From: Populus alba
Taxonomy: Eukaryota > Streptophyta > Magnoliopsida > Malpighiales > Salicaceae
DNA: 64,000 nucleotides
Direction of reading: 5' to 3'
Assembly: GCF_005239225.2 (NCBI RefSeq)
Contig: NC_133300.1
Span: 10,259,875-10,323,874, forward strand
A model generated the notes under the pieces. That model was not told where the DNA came from and did no database searches. It saw only the letters and a program-made list of their open reading frames with translations. Numbering within the stretch: position 1 is the stretch's first letter; every line of letters starts with the position of its first letter. Shown here piece after piece: positions 27,701 to 46,723 of the stretch. A program made the translations under genes and the position numbers.

Positions 27701-30700
27701 TTTGTAAGAAAAAAAAAAAAAAAAAAAGATATATATTTTATATTAAAAAGAAATACTGTTTTTAAGTGTGGATTTATATTGTGTAGTAAATTAAATCATG
27801 GTAGACAAACTCTTTTATTTGGCTTTTAATATTATTATACTGATATTTATAATATCAAAAAATATCATTTAGAACTTGAAATTTAATATGAACAGTTATA
27901 TTGTTTGATGAGTACTCGTATTATTTTATCACAAATCATATTGTTTTATTGTTATGTTTTCAAGTCTATAAAAGCATGTAATTATACAAAAAAGAAATAT
28001 AATAAACACATATATTATTTTCTTGGTTTTATCTTCTTATTTTTTTAGAGGTTTAGAGGGTTTAGTTGTATTCTGAAGGTGTTGTCTTTGTGTAGGACAA
28101 ATAAACACTTTAAAGTTAGATGAATAAAAAATAAACCTTGTAAGGTCTACAGCCTACCCTATAAAATCTAAAAAATCCCTTTCTAACAGCTGTAGGGATT
28201 CAAAATCCAACCCATATTCAATAGAGGTCATTTCTTTAAAGGTAACCATGTTATCAGCCTTAAGTCTTAAAATTCAAGATTTTTTTTTTTTAGGTTTAAA
28301 CATGTCTTAATGCAACAATGATTATTTGTAGAACAAACAACATACAGACAGGTTTTATGTCCTTTTATATGAGACATTGAGGTAGATACTGTCTAGTCTT
28401 AAAAGGGTCTATTGTTGTAGTGGTTAGCCTTGTTAAGGTAATATAAGGGCTCAGTAGGTAATAGATTGATATGTATGTCAATCACTACCAGTCCAAGTAC
28501 TTAGCAAAGAGTTGGATGGTTTGCGAACTTAAACCCTGACTGAAATTCATATGGTAAGTCGTTACTCCTCCACCTAACCTGAAGCTTCCATGTGTATGCA
28601 TTTCAAAATGATGTATAACAATTAGACTAGTGATATATGAAGACATTTATCCATATCCAACATACATGCAAGAGTAGGATAATGCTAAAGTGTCGCACAT
28701 GTGCATGGTATGGCAAGATATCAGGATTGATGATTTGGTTCAATGTCACTAGGAAACTAAAGTAGACTGGTCTTATATGAAATTATAGGATGATGAACTG
28801 GTTATGGCTAGAAAAACTATTAGCACTTATAACACATTTTACTTGAGATAAGCTGCATTATATAGTCTAGATATGGCTTAAAAGTGTTAATGGGTTTCGT
28901 ATCGATGGTTCGCCTATGACTTAAAATAAAAATTTATGCTCGTGAATAAATTTATTATGGACTTGTATACCCAAATAAATTATTTCATGAAAAAAATACA
29001 TATAGATTTTAATAGGGTTCACCTAACCTAGAAAGCGAAAGGGTTTTTCCATAACTTATATATCATGATGAAAAATACTTCTAATTAAAATTGGTGACTA
29101 TCCGAAATAATTCTAGAAATTTTCTTATCAACTCCTGGTATTTAAATATCAGCCTACAGGTCCAATATTCATATTAGAATGTTAACCATTAATTCTCAAG
29201 AATATAAATAGGGGTGGTTTTGTAATATTCACCAAGTTCTCATAAATTCAATAAACTGGTTATTAAATCCAAAAATACATGCAAAGATATATTTTGAATT
29301 TTTGTGTATAAAACAAAATGTTAAATCATACCATGTAATTTTTATATTTTTTTTAAGTCAGAATATGATTTTTATTTTTTGAGGGACTTGGTCACATGCA
29401 CACTAAATAAAAAAAAATCATGTGAAGGACTCACAAACAACTCTTTTATATATATATATGATTTTCTTTTGGAAATTTTGAAAATTTAGATTTCAATGAA
29501 ATAAAGGTATTTTAATATCAAGTCAGCATCTTATAATATAAGTCTACAGTCTTAATATTAAATAAAATTACTGAAAAAAACATGTGAAGGATCCATAAAT
29601 AATTTTAAATTTTTCCTTGAAATTTTTTAGAATTTTTTTGGAATTTATTTAAAGCTTGTTTGGCAAAAAAAAAAAACATTTTTTATTCAAAACAGACTTA
29701 AAGGCAAGTTGATTAAACATATCCTTAAGCCTTAATTCCTTTTATTAAAATAACGAGCCAAATAAAGGCTTAGTATCTAATCCAAAACAAAACCAATTAA
29801 GTTGACTCGAAAATACTAGTTCAACCTTGAACTGAACCGAAAATCATAATTTGACCCAAAACTAAACCAAAAACAGAAAATTAAACCAAAAACATATCAA
29901 AACTAAATAAAAAACACTGAAACATAAAATTTTCTAACAAAAACATATCAAACACTAAAAACATAAAGAACATGATGAATATTCAAACCAAAACCCAGTA
30001 AACACAAATCACAAACTAGACAAGTTTTCATGCAGTTAAGGACAAGGTTTTGTTCGTAATCCTGTGTGGATCAAGAACCAAGCATCCATTTTTTTTCATT
30101 AACTCTCAAAAACCAAGATTTGATTAAAATGTGTTTGGTGGGTAGTAAAAAAAACCCTAGAATCTTAATGTATAAATACAAGATAAACATGTTTATGCCA
30201 AGAATTAATCCAAAATAGCTAAAAAGACAAGAAGTTAAGGAAAAGTTAACGTGAAGAAGATGAACCTAAAATTTGAAAATTTTCCAAAAATTGAAATATT
30301 AATGCCAAAACCCAGATTTGATTTTTTTAGGCCTTTAACACATTGTTTTTTGGTCATCACAAACCACATTACCAACACCAAGCATAGTTGAATCTAAATA
30401 ACTAACAAAAAACATTACAAACATGCATTAAATTCCAACTTTATAATTGCAACCCCAATGATAGCCAACAAAAACATCAAATTTTGATTAAAAAAAAAAT
30501 TGACTCTTTGAACACTTAAAACTCAAATCATGCTCAGGAACCAAGAACATACACTGATAAAACAAAAAAGGCATTAAGCACCCACTACCACCTTTTGGCA
30601 GAATCCAAAACGACTATATTTTATCAAAATCGATTAACAAACATGTTGTCCTAACACTTAGTAAAACAATTACAACTCCAAACAAGATTTAAACAATAAA

Positions 30701-31598
30701 AATAACATTTTTAAGTATTAATCAAAACAAAACTAAAAAACATCTTAACACTCAAACAAGTTCAAAAAACATTAAAAAATATTTAAATATTAAAAAATTA
30801 TGAATGGACAGGTCACATGGACTTCACCATTGAGTTGTTACATGTTTATACCTTCTTTAAGCTTGTTAACTATATGTTGTTTTGTTGCTTCTCCTTTCCT
30901 TCCTTCTTTCCTTTTCACTCATTTTCTTTCGAAAGCTTGTTATACATTTTTTTGTTAAGCTTTTAAACCTTCAAATTAAGGTCTATTAATAAAGTATTTC
31001 CCCATGTTTTTCCTCTCCTTTTCTTCTTTTTCTCCTCTGATTTCTAGGGGTATTTATAGGTTTTTTTTTCTAGGTTTTTTAATGGATTCCCTCAAATATT
31101 AATCAAAGTTTAGCTCTTTGATCAAAGCGAGAGGGTTTTGAACAAAACCTAACAACTAGAAGCTATTATACTAGGCTGATTTTGCATTGGTAGTTTTGTT
31201 TTTAGGGGTACTTGGTGAATTTGCTAGACTTAAAGGGCAAAGAGCTATTTCTAGTCTTTTGAGATTAAGATAAAGGTTTTAAACCATTGATAAAACCCTT
31301 TAAGGAGCTTTAAGAGTGAACAGACGAAAAATGGTTGGTTTTTTTTAAAAATATTTGTCATAGTCAGGCTTACTGGGTTTACCACTTTCGAGGTTTTACT
31401 AGAGTAACTCGGATGTAAACATCATTAGAAACCACTTGATGTTGGTAGAGGAGGTAAGCACCTTTTTTTCGGGATCCAACTTTGCTCAGTTTGAAAATTC
31501 ATAGCTTCACATTCATTCATTCAAAAGCCAACTCGATCAACATAGAATTTAAAAATGAAAGGAAAATTGATCGAGGACTTATGTGGAAGAATTGGGGG
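27701..31598. other. Gene-free AT-rich stretch
   Basis: Starts with an A18-20 run at about 27709-27728. Otherwise anonymous AT-rich DNA with short repeats, for example 'CATGTGAAGGA(C/T)' at about 29411 and 29581. No open frame above 60 codons and no recognised transposon protein; probably old retrotransposon debris. Confidence 0.45.
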
Positions 31599-32554
31599 TG
31601 TAAACATCCAATTTCATAAGCATGGGGTTGTAAAGGGAGTGTTTTTTAGGTGAATAGTGGTGGTTACAACCCGTGAGGTAGTTGGAGACACCACATTCAC
31701 TCACTTGAACATGCTCACTTTATCATCCAAAATTATCCTGAAAATAGATGAACAATAGGTGAACAACACATCGTCTAGGTTAAACCCTAAAAATTTGGGT
31801 TTTTTAATTTAGGATTTGGCTTAGTTAAATTTGGTCATTTCTCTTTCAATTCCTTTTAATTGCACCTGTAATTGTTTCCCAACTTTTAATTGCATGCAAT
31901 TGCCCCCTATCAAATTTAAATATTAGCCTCAGAGTTCAAAACCTTTTATAGACGAGTTTTTGATTTTTAATTTGTTCAATTTAATCCTTAATTGACCATC
32001 AAAATTTCAATTCCTTTTAATTTGGCCCCTAATGTGACCAATTTCTACCTTTGAAATTGCAAGCCACTTATAAGTTGGTCATTGATCTTAGGAATATGCA
32101 ATTAATTCCTTAATTAGCCTTTAACTTTAATTTATTTCATAATTAAGCCATTGATTTGACCAATTAAACCTTTCAAAGTCTAATTTCAATCCTCAAACTT
32201 TAATTTCTTTCAATTAACACCCAAATTAACTCCAAAACTGATTTTCCTTACAAACAAATCCTCAATAAAAATAATTAAGCCTTCTAAAATTTTCATTGAG
32301 TCCTTAACCATCCAAATACGTATTTCCTTACCCCAAATAAAAATATTTTCACCAATAAAGCCTTTTGTAGTTAGAATTGAGTTACTAATTTTGTCAATCT
32401 TATACATTTTAGTCCTCTAACTTTTCCCCTTGTCATCTTGGTCTTCCACCAAATCTTAAACAATCTTCAAGGCTTTCTTCATGTATGTCCTCTTATATTA
32501 TTTAGTTTTTTTTATTTTATATATATATATATAAGGTCAAAATGGGTTACAACA
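31599..32554 (+). mobile_element. Probable Ty3-type solo LTR (copy B of the repeat)
   Basis: Begins TGTAAACATCC (31599) and ends GGGTTACAACA (32554), so it has TG...CA ends with weak inverted similarity. The 3' third is homologous to 22850-23260. The interior has the alternating 'TTTCAATT...CC' composition common in plant Ty3 LTRs. Flanking bases (GGGGG and TTAAT) do not form a target duplication, so the ends may be misplaced or the copy rearranged. The - strand frame 32210-32407 is accidental. Confidence 0.5.
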
Positions 32555-34378
32555 TTAATATTATGGTTTAATTCAGTTATCATTCCCTGTTGACTTAAGC
32601 ACATGTTTTTATCCTGCCTGTCATTTTATAGAGTAGCACACCATAAAGATTACGTGATTTTCAACTACCAATAACATTATAATATGAATCATGATTCAAC
32701 ATGGAAGAGGTTGATTCTAATGTGAATGAGTATTAAGATGATTTAATTACGAGAGATCAAGCGAAACAACTACAAAGTATCTTAACAAGTCAAATTAGTG
32801 TGACTGAAACTTTGATGAGTTTGGAGGCTTGTAAAATGAATGAAAATGAATGGAAACGGTTCAAATATGCTCTTTTGTTTTCAAATAAGGCTTGGGTCAT
32901 GATTTGCGAATTTTAAAGAGTTTAGCTTTGATGTTAGCCCATATGCCAATTTAAGCCCGAATTTTCACCACTTTATTGCATTGAACAATAACCTTATTTT
33001 ACATGGTTTTCAAGTTCAGAATGTCATTTTTTATTTTTTCCAACCATGTATGAATTGGAGTTTTGTACGAAAAGTTAATAAGTTATGGTTGTTTTATTTT
33101 TTGTGTTTGTGTGTGTGTTCTATAAGTAAAAAAAATGTGCTAATTATTTGTCTATTTTTTTCTAAACAAAGTTATTTATTTAGATCTCAATTATGTCATT
33201 TTGGTATTTTATAGACTTGAAGGGAAAACATTTCAACTTCTCATTTAGGGAGTTTTCTTTCTTGTTCTTCCATTTCTAGAATTGGTTGGTTGAAGAACAA
33301 TTCAGACTTAGCACTCGTGATCACAAAGTACATGGAGTCTTTATCCTAATAAGAATTTCTTTGTAACATTTTCGACTAATCAAAGAGTTTCATTCAGATT
33401 TTATCTTTTATTTGCATTAAAAATCATGTAATTTTCAGCATAAATACCACGAGAAAAAGATAATATAACCAAACTTATCTCATTTCATCTTCATATCATA
33501 TTGCTAGTTTATTCAGGTTACAAAGTTAAGTCACATCACATTATTATCATTAATTAACTAAGATTAGTTTTCAATGTTTTTTACTTTCTTAAAGGAGACT
33601 AAATTTGTTTGAAAGTCAAATAAAATGAATCAATCTCAATATATGTAATTAAGAGATTCTGTTCTCATTTTTCTGAGAGATGAGAAAGGACTGCAAATAG
33701 TGTTATATCTATCACTATATTCCACCAATCTAATGACTTGAGGCATTTCATGTTATATCTTTTCTAGTTGTTTTTCATGTGAAATAAGCACAACTCCCTT
33801 TCGAAACTATAGCAATTAAGAGTCTCTGATCATATTCCTTATTGAGCACGAAAAAGGCACCTCAGCTTGGAAACGATAGCACGAGGTTCACGCACACTAC
33901 AAAAATATGATCTTACAATTATCTCAAACTTTCATGCAGTCATAGTTCTAAAAAGTAGCTATAAATTATAGCTTTTCCTCAGTCATGAAAGTTCCATGCA
34001 AAACCAGTTAACCAAATACTTTTGAATTTATGGTGGCTCCGCCTAAACAAACGGAACAGAGCATGGATGCAGAATTCATTAATAAAGAAATTTACATAAC
34101 AACGTCCATCACTTGAATTGCATCGTTAGATTACCACTTACATTCAAGTATTTTTCCTCCTTTGCCCTAAAACAAGGAACAGAACCTCTGAGAAAGAGAC
34201 GTCCTGTTAGTCTTTCGTCTTTTCAAAATTAAGGGGCACATCCACCAAGAATCAACGGCCCACCATTCAGCTATGCTTCCCCTACTTTCAGCAACAGCAA
34301 AGAACAAAAAAAAAAAAAAAAAAAAAAAAGGACCGCATCTACTATCAGCAAAACCATCAAGGAGAAAGATACAAGCCA
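32555..34378. other. Intergenic DNA and helicase 3'UTR
   Basis: No gene from 32555 to about 34100; the frame at 32981-33214 is T-rich and has no features. The last 200-300 bases, which include an A27 run at 34303-34329, are probably the 3'UTR of the helicase on the - strand. Confidence 0.4.
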
Positions 34379-40132
<5,754 letters not shown>

Positions 40133-40570
40133 TTTAATAGAAAACACCACCACAAATCTACAACAATAACCCGGATATAAAGCTTAAACGACTTTCAATA
40201 CAAGATAGATGATAAGCCTGAGACAAATAAACAGAGTATAGCAAATTTCTTAACCAAAAACAAAAGAAAAGGAAACCAGATCTCATTAATTAATTAATAC
40301 AGAAACCCTTAGATTCCATATTTTCTAAGATCACACAGATTCAGATCTGAAATATAAATAATCACGATAACAGTCATCTTGGACCATAGAGGAGAAAATG
40401 GGACCTTGCTAACGGCGTCGTCCAGGGGAGACCTGAGAAATGCTCTGCTGCTTCCTCTTCCACTATCTCTCTCTGATTTTTTTTAAATGCCTATTAAAGA
40501 GACAGGTGATTGAGAAAAGGAGTTTATTTATACCATAGGATATTTAAATGTGGCAGCAAAGCGAAGCAGA
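40133..40570 (-). promoter_or_regulatory. Helicase 5'UTR and promoter
   Basis: Upstream of the start the - strand reads through a CT/GA-rich leader (about 40455-40475) to a TATA-type box at 40525-40532. The region between 40133 and 40380 may contain a UTR intron; no splice sites were fixed. Confidence 0.45.
40525..40532 (-). promoter_or_regulatory. Candidate TATA box (TATAAATA)
   Basis: TATAAATA on the - strand, about 390 bases upstream of the helicase start codon, followed within about 60 bases by a pyrimidine-rich leader. Confidence 0.4.
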
Positions 40571-40729
40571 ACTTAGAACTTATTGGAATGAATTATGCTG
40601 TGGTCTCTTCGCATAGTTATAACACCTGAATTGGTAGTTCACCTGGTAAAATATCCTGAGTTTTATGGGTCAATTCGAAAAAAAAACTAAGAAACATTTT
40701 AATATGATTATTTTAATATAAAATTTCAC

Positions 40730-40732
<3 letters not shown>

Positions 40733-40782
<50 letters not shown>

Positions 40783-40783
40783 G
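40733..40783. repeat. Compound (AT)n(GT)n microsatellite
   Basis: About 16 AT units followed by about 9 GT units. Confidence 0.95.
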
Positions 40784-41079
40784 TGGCATAATTATTATAA
40801 AAAAAAAATACTACATTAACATATATACTAGCATAATTAATTAGTATCAATAGATTAAAAGATGTACTTATCTTTAAATAAACAAACAATACCAAGTTGT
40901 TCTAAAGATAAATAATTTAACATAATAGATATTAGAAAACAATATCCAAACTCTAATTTGCATTAGAATCCATGAATCAACATACTAACTTCACTTTACA
41001 TTAGAATCCATAAATCAACATCATCAGCTGCATAAAAAAAGCAAAAGATTTTAGAAAATATTGAACACTAGTAGAATTT

Positions 41080-43870
41080 TTAAAACAAAATGGTAAAGTA
41101 CAAGATCTCATTGGAATGCCACACTTTTTCTAACATAACAACATCTTTATTTTGATTGAATATAGGTATTAAGTTCTTCGATGTCCATAAAAATAAAAGT
41201 GAATCAAATGCCAATGGAATTGAGTCAACCTCATTAATGTCTATCGAAATATCATTGTGCTCCTTTATATCTTTATTATCACAATCATCTTTAATCTCAT
41301 TTATATTTATCAAATCTACAATTGAAACATAATTAACCAATAAAGATTATATATTAAACAATAATTTATTTTCAAACAAAGTTATAATTAAAGGATCAAA
41401 TCTTATATTATCTTCATTTAAAGTATCATGAATAGTCATGGTTGATAAATCACGGTGAAAGATTTCTACTTCTTCAGTTGTTGAAGATGATAGATTATCT
41501 TCTACTATCCAAATTTTAGTTTTAAAAAATGCCTTGAAATTAATTGGATCATAATTCTGTCATTTCTAATATTTCTACAAAATCAAAGTTAAGGTATAAA
41601 ATATAAGTATTAATGATGTTACTTAATAATATAAATAACTTTTGAAGAATTAGAGAAAAGAAAATATTTTTGTTTTAATCTCAAATTATAGTAGACGTAA
41701 ACTAAGTCATTAAGTCTATGATGCTCCAATCTATTTCTCTTTTTAGAATGAATGTGCTAAAAAATACTTCAATTCCTCTCGCATCCTGAAGAACTATAAG
41801 TTTGACTTAAAACTCGTACAACTAGCTTTTGGAGATTTGGAGCACAAGTTCCATGCAATACCCACCATTCATCTATTTACAAAATTAATAAGTAAGAATA
41901 TGTCAAGATAATATTTTTAAATTATTTTAAATATGAAAATAATAATATACCTGGAGGTAAAAAGGTGCGATCATTTCTCGCGGACACTCTACCAAAGCCA
42001 TGTTCTACATTTCTAAACAACTTCATTTCACTTGTAAACTTGCTTAACATGATTGCATTTCCATTTGTATACTTCTCAACAACATCTAGAAGTCCAAAAA
42101 TGGTGTTTGAATATCTATCCATTAGATTGATATCATAGTGAAATCGAGGATTCAATTAAAATCTCACTACATAAAGCTTCCTATACAATTTTGTTCATCC
42201 CATCTATTGTTACTGATGTTTAGAAAAGATTGCATCTTAGTCCTTTTCTTTTGAAATCTCCTCAACATTTCTTCCTTTGCATAATGGATAGCCTTATATA
42301 AATATCACATAGCTGGTCTATCATCACTATTAACAATTCGTAGAACTCAAACTAATGGTTTGGTCATTCGTATAATTAATGCACATTCTTTCCAAAATAT
42401 AGAGTTCAACACACTATCAATAAACCTTTTTCTTTTGATACCTTTAGCATAAGCATAAGAGACCTATTTTCTAGATGTCACTATAGCTCTCAAATTATCT
42501 ATGTGTGCAAAAATGCTTTGCAAAGCAATGAAATTGGTAGCAAAGCGAGTAAGAGCTGGCTGAAGTATTTCTTTCCCTCTAGTGAACTTTCTCATCAAAT
42601 GCAATGGATAACAATGATTATGAATATACTATAAGTATGATCAACAACAGAACAAACTAACTGTAGCTTACCAACATCTTAGAGTATGAGGTTAATGCAA
42701 TGAAGAGCACAAAGAGACCAAAATATTGAAGGAAATTCTTCCACTAATAACTTGTTAATAGCAACATAATTAGAAGCATTATCAGTCATTATATGCATGA
42801 TATTTTCAAGCCCAATAATAATAATAAAAAAAACAACCTATCTAAACAACTTATACAACAATATAGCAGTCTTTGAGGCCTCTAATGCATTTACTGTTTT
42901 TTTTTAAATAGTTCCTTTAGGACAATATACTAAGAAATTAATTAAAGTTCTTCTTTTTTGATTTGCCCATCCATCAGTCATCAATGAGCAACCAGTCTTT
43001 TTCCAAGTTTCTCGATAACTCTCAACAAAAATCTTCACTTTATCAACCAACTTTGCCAACCACGAAAAGCATGAAAATTTGGTCATTTATAATTAAGACC
43101 CATAATTGTTATACCATCTATAGCATGTTGATAGTAAACAGAGTTAGAAGCATTGAATGGCATATATGCATCAATCATCCATTTTGCTATAGCAAGATCA
43201 CATCATTCAATAACGTTTTTGTTTTTTCAACAACTTTGGAGAGACTTTTGAGCACCATAAGTTGATCTTGGAATAAAATATGCCCTTAATGTTGCACTTT
43301 CCTTTTGTTTTCCATAAATTGAAGTCAATTTTTAACATCTCCAGTGATTTTACTCTTTTCTTTATTGGCAACCTTCGATGGTAACATTTACTTCTTACCA
43401 TCAGCTTCAACATCATTATCGTCATTATCATCGTCATCACCTTTATAATCATCTTCTAATTGTCTAATCATCCTCTCTCTATGCTCTCTTTGTTTAGCAC
43501 TATATGGATTGAAATCTGCTTTTAATTCTCTAGTTCTCCTTTTCTTTTCAACATTCCCCTGAAGATTCAAAAACATTTTATGACGAACATCTAGAGGAGA
43601 TTTGCAGCATTGTTCCACTTCTCCTTTCATTCCAGCTAAATGTTGCTTACATCAATTAATGCCTCCACTAGCAAAAACTTTAGTACAATATAAGCATACC
43701 AATTTGTTTTTCTTACATCACACACTAAGTTCAGGAGCTTCTCTACAATGACCCCATACCAAATCTGTTTTTTCTTATATAACACTTGACGTTGACATGG
43801 AAATTAAAGGTTTAGATGAATGAGCAGTTGAAGGATTACTATTTGGAGTGCTACCATGTTGAGAAGACAT
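41080..43870 (-). pseudogene. hAT-superfamily transposase relic (BED + DUF659 + hATC)
   Basis: Read on the - strand from an ATG at 43870 (MSSQHGSTPNSNPSTAHSS). A BED-finger remnant follows (CLYCTKVFASGG, then KQHLAGMKGEVEQC at about 43705-43610), a basic/acidic linker (43630-43390), 'PFNASNSVYYQHAIDGI' (about 43170-43110), the DUF659 block SWKKTG-type 'KKTGCSLMTDGWANQKRR' and 'INFLVYCPKGT' (43010-42905), 'IMTDNASNYVAINKLL' and 'FPSIFWSLCALHCINL' (about 42800-42690), and the hATC dimerisation motif 'APNLQKLVVRVLSQTYSSSG' then 'CERNWSIF' (about 41860-41765). The frame at 41340-41080 is acidic, as hAT tails often are. Many stops and shifts; no terminal inverted repeats or 8-bp duplication were located. 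Dead element. Confidence 0.85.
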
Positions 43871-44429
43871 TTTAAGAACCTGTAATAAACCAAATCAAAT
43901 ACTATTTAAAAGATATTTAGTCTATCTTATTAAAATAGTAAAAAAGAGTTTGATCTTATAAAGATAACAAAAAAAAAAAAAAACATAATCTCACAAACAA
44001 AAGCATGGCTAAAATCAAATTGCAAGCCTAACCAGATTGAGATTAGTATTCGTATCTGTTCAGATTAATATTGAAACCTTTATATGCATACTGAATATAA
44101 CTTGCAGAATGTATGTATAACTTTGCACAGATAGCAAAAAAGAGTTTGATCTATAAATAAGGGTGGATTTAATGCATTAGGAGAGAAGAAATCATAGGCC
44201 AAAGTTGGAAGAAAATTAGTTGCTTCTCCCAGTTTTTTTTCTCCTCCTGGCCAATCTTCCCCCTCCTCCTTCGCCCTTCGCCACTAGCATTACTACTAGC
44301 CATACGTCGGACTTCGCTGCATCACTAGGATCGCCTCAAACAACTTTTCTCCTCCGATTAGGCAAGCATCCTCTCTATTTTTCTCCTCAAACTTCCCCCT
44401 CGACAAGCAAAATGTGAAAAATCATGTTT
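43871..44429. other. Intergenic DNA left of the hAT relic
   Basis: A Ser/Pro-rich frame at 44220-44417 (+) has no domain. May include the 5' terminal region of the hAT element. Nothing firm. Confidence 0.3.
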
Positions 44430-44444
44430 TGCAACATGCCTAAC

Positions 44445-44710
44445 ATGGTCAATGGGTTGGATCTGTTTCAACCCAACTTATATAGCTGGGTCAGGTCCAG
44501 CCTAAAATTAAAAAAAGGCTAATAGGCCGTTAGACGGCCCAACCTAGCCGAGCTAAACCTATTCCAGCCCAGCTCGGATAGCTAGGTTAGGTTCAACCCC
44601 AACCAAAAGAGAGAGTGAGAGAGGGGGGGAGGGAAGAATATGTTGGCCTGAGTCGGGTTAGACCCATTTCAGCCTAGTTCGGATGGCTGGGTCAAGTCTA
44701 GCTCAATATA
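44445..44710. repeat. Interspersed minisatellite-like repeat, three copies
   Basis: The phrase 'CAACCCAACT..GCTGGGTCAGGTCCAGC', 'CAGCCCAGCTCGGATAGCT' and 'CAGCCTAGTTCGGATGGCT' with following 'GGTT/GGTC' recurs at about 44465-44500, 44560-44600 and 44670-44705. Low GC surroundings make this GC-rich block conspicuous. No coding potential. Confidence 0.7.
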
Positions 44711-46723
44711 TTTAATAATGATATCAAAATATCTAAAATATAAAAAAAATTAAAAATTTTAAAAATTCCAATGGTCATTTTCAAAATATTTGTGATTTTC
44801 TTGCATGTTTTTTCAATGATTTTGCATAATATTAGGTTGTATATTTACACTATCATACAAATCCAGTATTAAAATACTCGATTTTCTCCAAAACTTTTCT
44901 TCATTTTTTTTTTGAAAACTAAAAAAAAATCAAAAAATTTTAAATTAATTTCCTCTTAAAAAAATATTTTATTTTCATGCATACGACCAAATCCTAACAT
45001 TTTTTCATACATATTTTCTAAAAGATAAAAATCACATTTTATTATGTTTTAAAAAAAAAACTCAAAAATGAATATCATAACTAGTTTATTATTATCTATT
45101 AGGGTTTGATCAAAATACTAAAAAAATCCATAACAATTATTTTTTTATTCAAAATGCTAGGACTTAGCTATATCTAAGAAATAAATAAGTCTGACCCTTA
45201 AAATGGTTAGGATTTAACCCAATATGGTATAAACTTCCTCACAAAGTGAGATCTACCTTAAACCTTAGACAAGATCAATGGATAGAAACACAACCTAGAA
45301 AAACAATCAAACAACAATGTAGCTTATCTTAAATAGGATGCACTAGGGGTCAAGCGCCTTACCCTTGCACAACCAGTCTCTTACCTAAACTCTCATAGAC
45401 CATAGGTTTTCTAGTAAACATAATACTAGGTGACAACTTCTAAACTCATAATCATAATTTTATGATTATCTCCAAACTCTCTTTTCAACACACTCTTAGG
45501 AGGCAGACTTGTCATTCAACGCCTCACACTCCACGACAACTTTCAACAAGGTCTTTATCTTTATATAATTTCTTAGAAGTATCCCAAATCTCATTAGCAC
45601 TCGAGAAAGTAAAAAAAAATTACTAAAAGTATTATTATCCAAAGAATCTCATAAATTTGTGTAGCACTAATATTCAACCTAAATTGTCGCATATCATGCT
45701 CGTATCAATCACATTTTGACTTAAGATATTTCATCCCACTTACAGCTTTATAAGGTCTAATGACCCTTTTCTCTATAATATCTCATATCTCAATATCTAG
45801 CTCTCAATAAATTTTCTCATCCTAATAATTTAATCACCATACTTATTTTCCTCAAAGAAAGAATCTTTTGTTAAGAATTGTCACTTAAGTTCTATGATCT
45901 TAACTTTTGGTAATTAAATCATAACAAAGAGCCCTTATTTTGCTATCAAATAAAGACATGCAATATCTACTTACTATACTCTTCAATAAAAAACCTACTT
46001 TCTCACTTTTTACAACCAAATCTTTTTCAAAGGTTCAAGATTCAAACCTTCACTTACATGATATTTTTTATGGGATTAAAATCATAACCTAACTAATATT
46101 TTTTTATCATAGGCTCAAGATTGAAACTTTAACGACCTTTTGTATGAGCTCAAGGTAAAAAAAACTACCAGGTGTACTTCATGGGATTAGAACCATAACC
46201 TAATAAGACAAGACCATATAACAGTTTACAATTAAAAACCCAAGTAATTATATTGCCACTTATACTTTAACAATACTTTTAACTCACAAAATGAATAGCA
46301 TAATAGAAAACACCGACGATAAATTTTTTTATGATCATATTCTGAATGATTTACCAACGGAATAATCCATCGATATTATGCAAAATTCTGGTTGTGAATC
46401 TTAAGTACAAAATGATTGTGCAACTGAGTAACCACTATCTAGGTTTTGGAAAGATCATTAGCAAAATTGAACTATAGATACTAATGTTCTTTTTACTAAT
46501 CTTTGTCTTTAATTTTATATTTATTTATTGATTATTTTTGTTGAAGTTTGTGACCTTCAAGTCGCTGGTTGTAATGTAGTGTTCTCTCAAGTGAGGTAAA
46601 TCTGTCACCTTCTTTTAATTTAGTGAACTCAGAAGGTCAAAGGGAGACCCGATTCGTTGGAGTAAGTGCAAGGAATCCTCTATATATTATATATTAATGC
46701 ATTCTTCAACTTTTCATTTTATT
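44711..46723. other. Gene-free AT-rich stretch
   Basis: No open frame of interest. A phrase like the CACTA subterminal motif (TTTACCAACGGAATAATCCATCG, in two parts, about 46350-46372) suggests debris of a second CACTA copy. Possible antisense retroelement sequence near 45560-45850 is too decayed to name. Confidence 0.35.
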
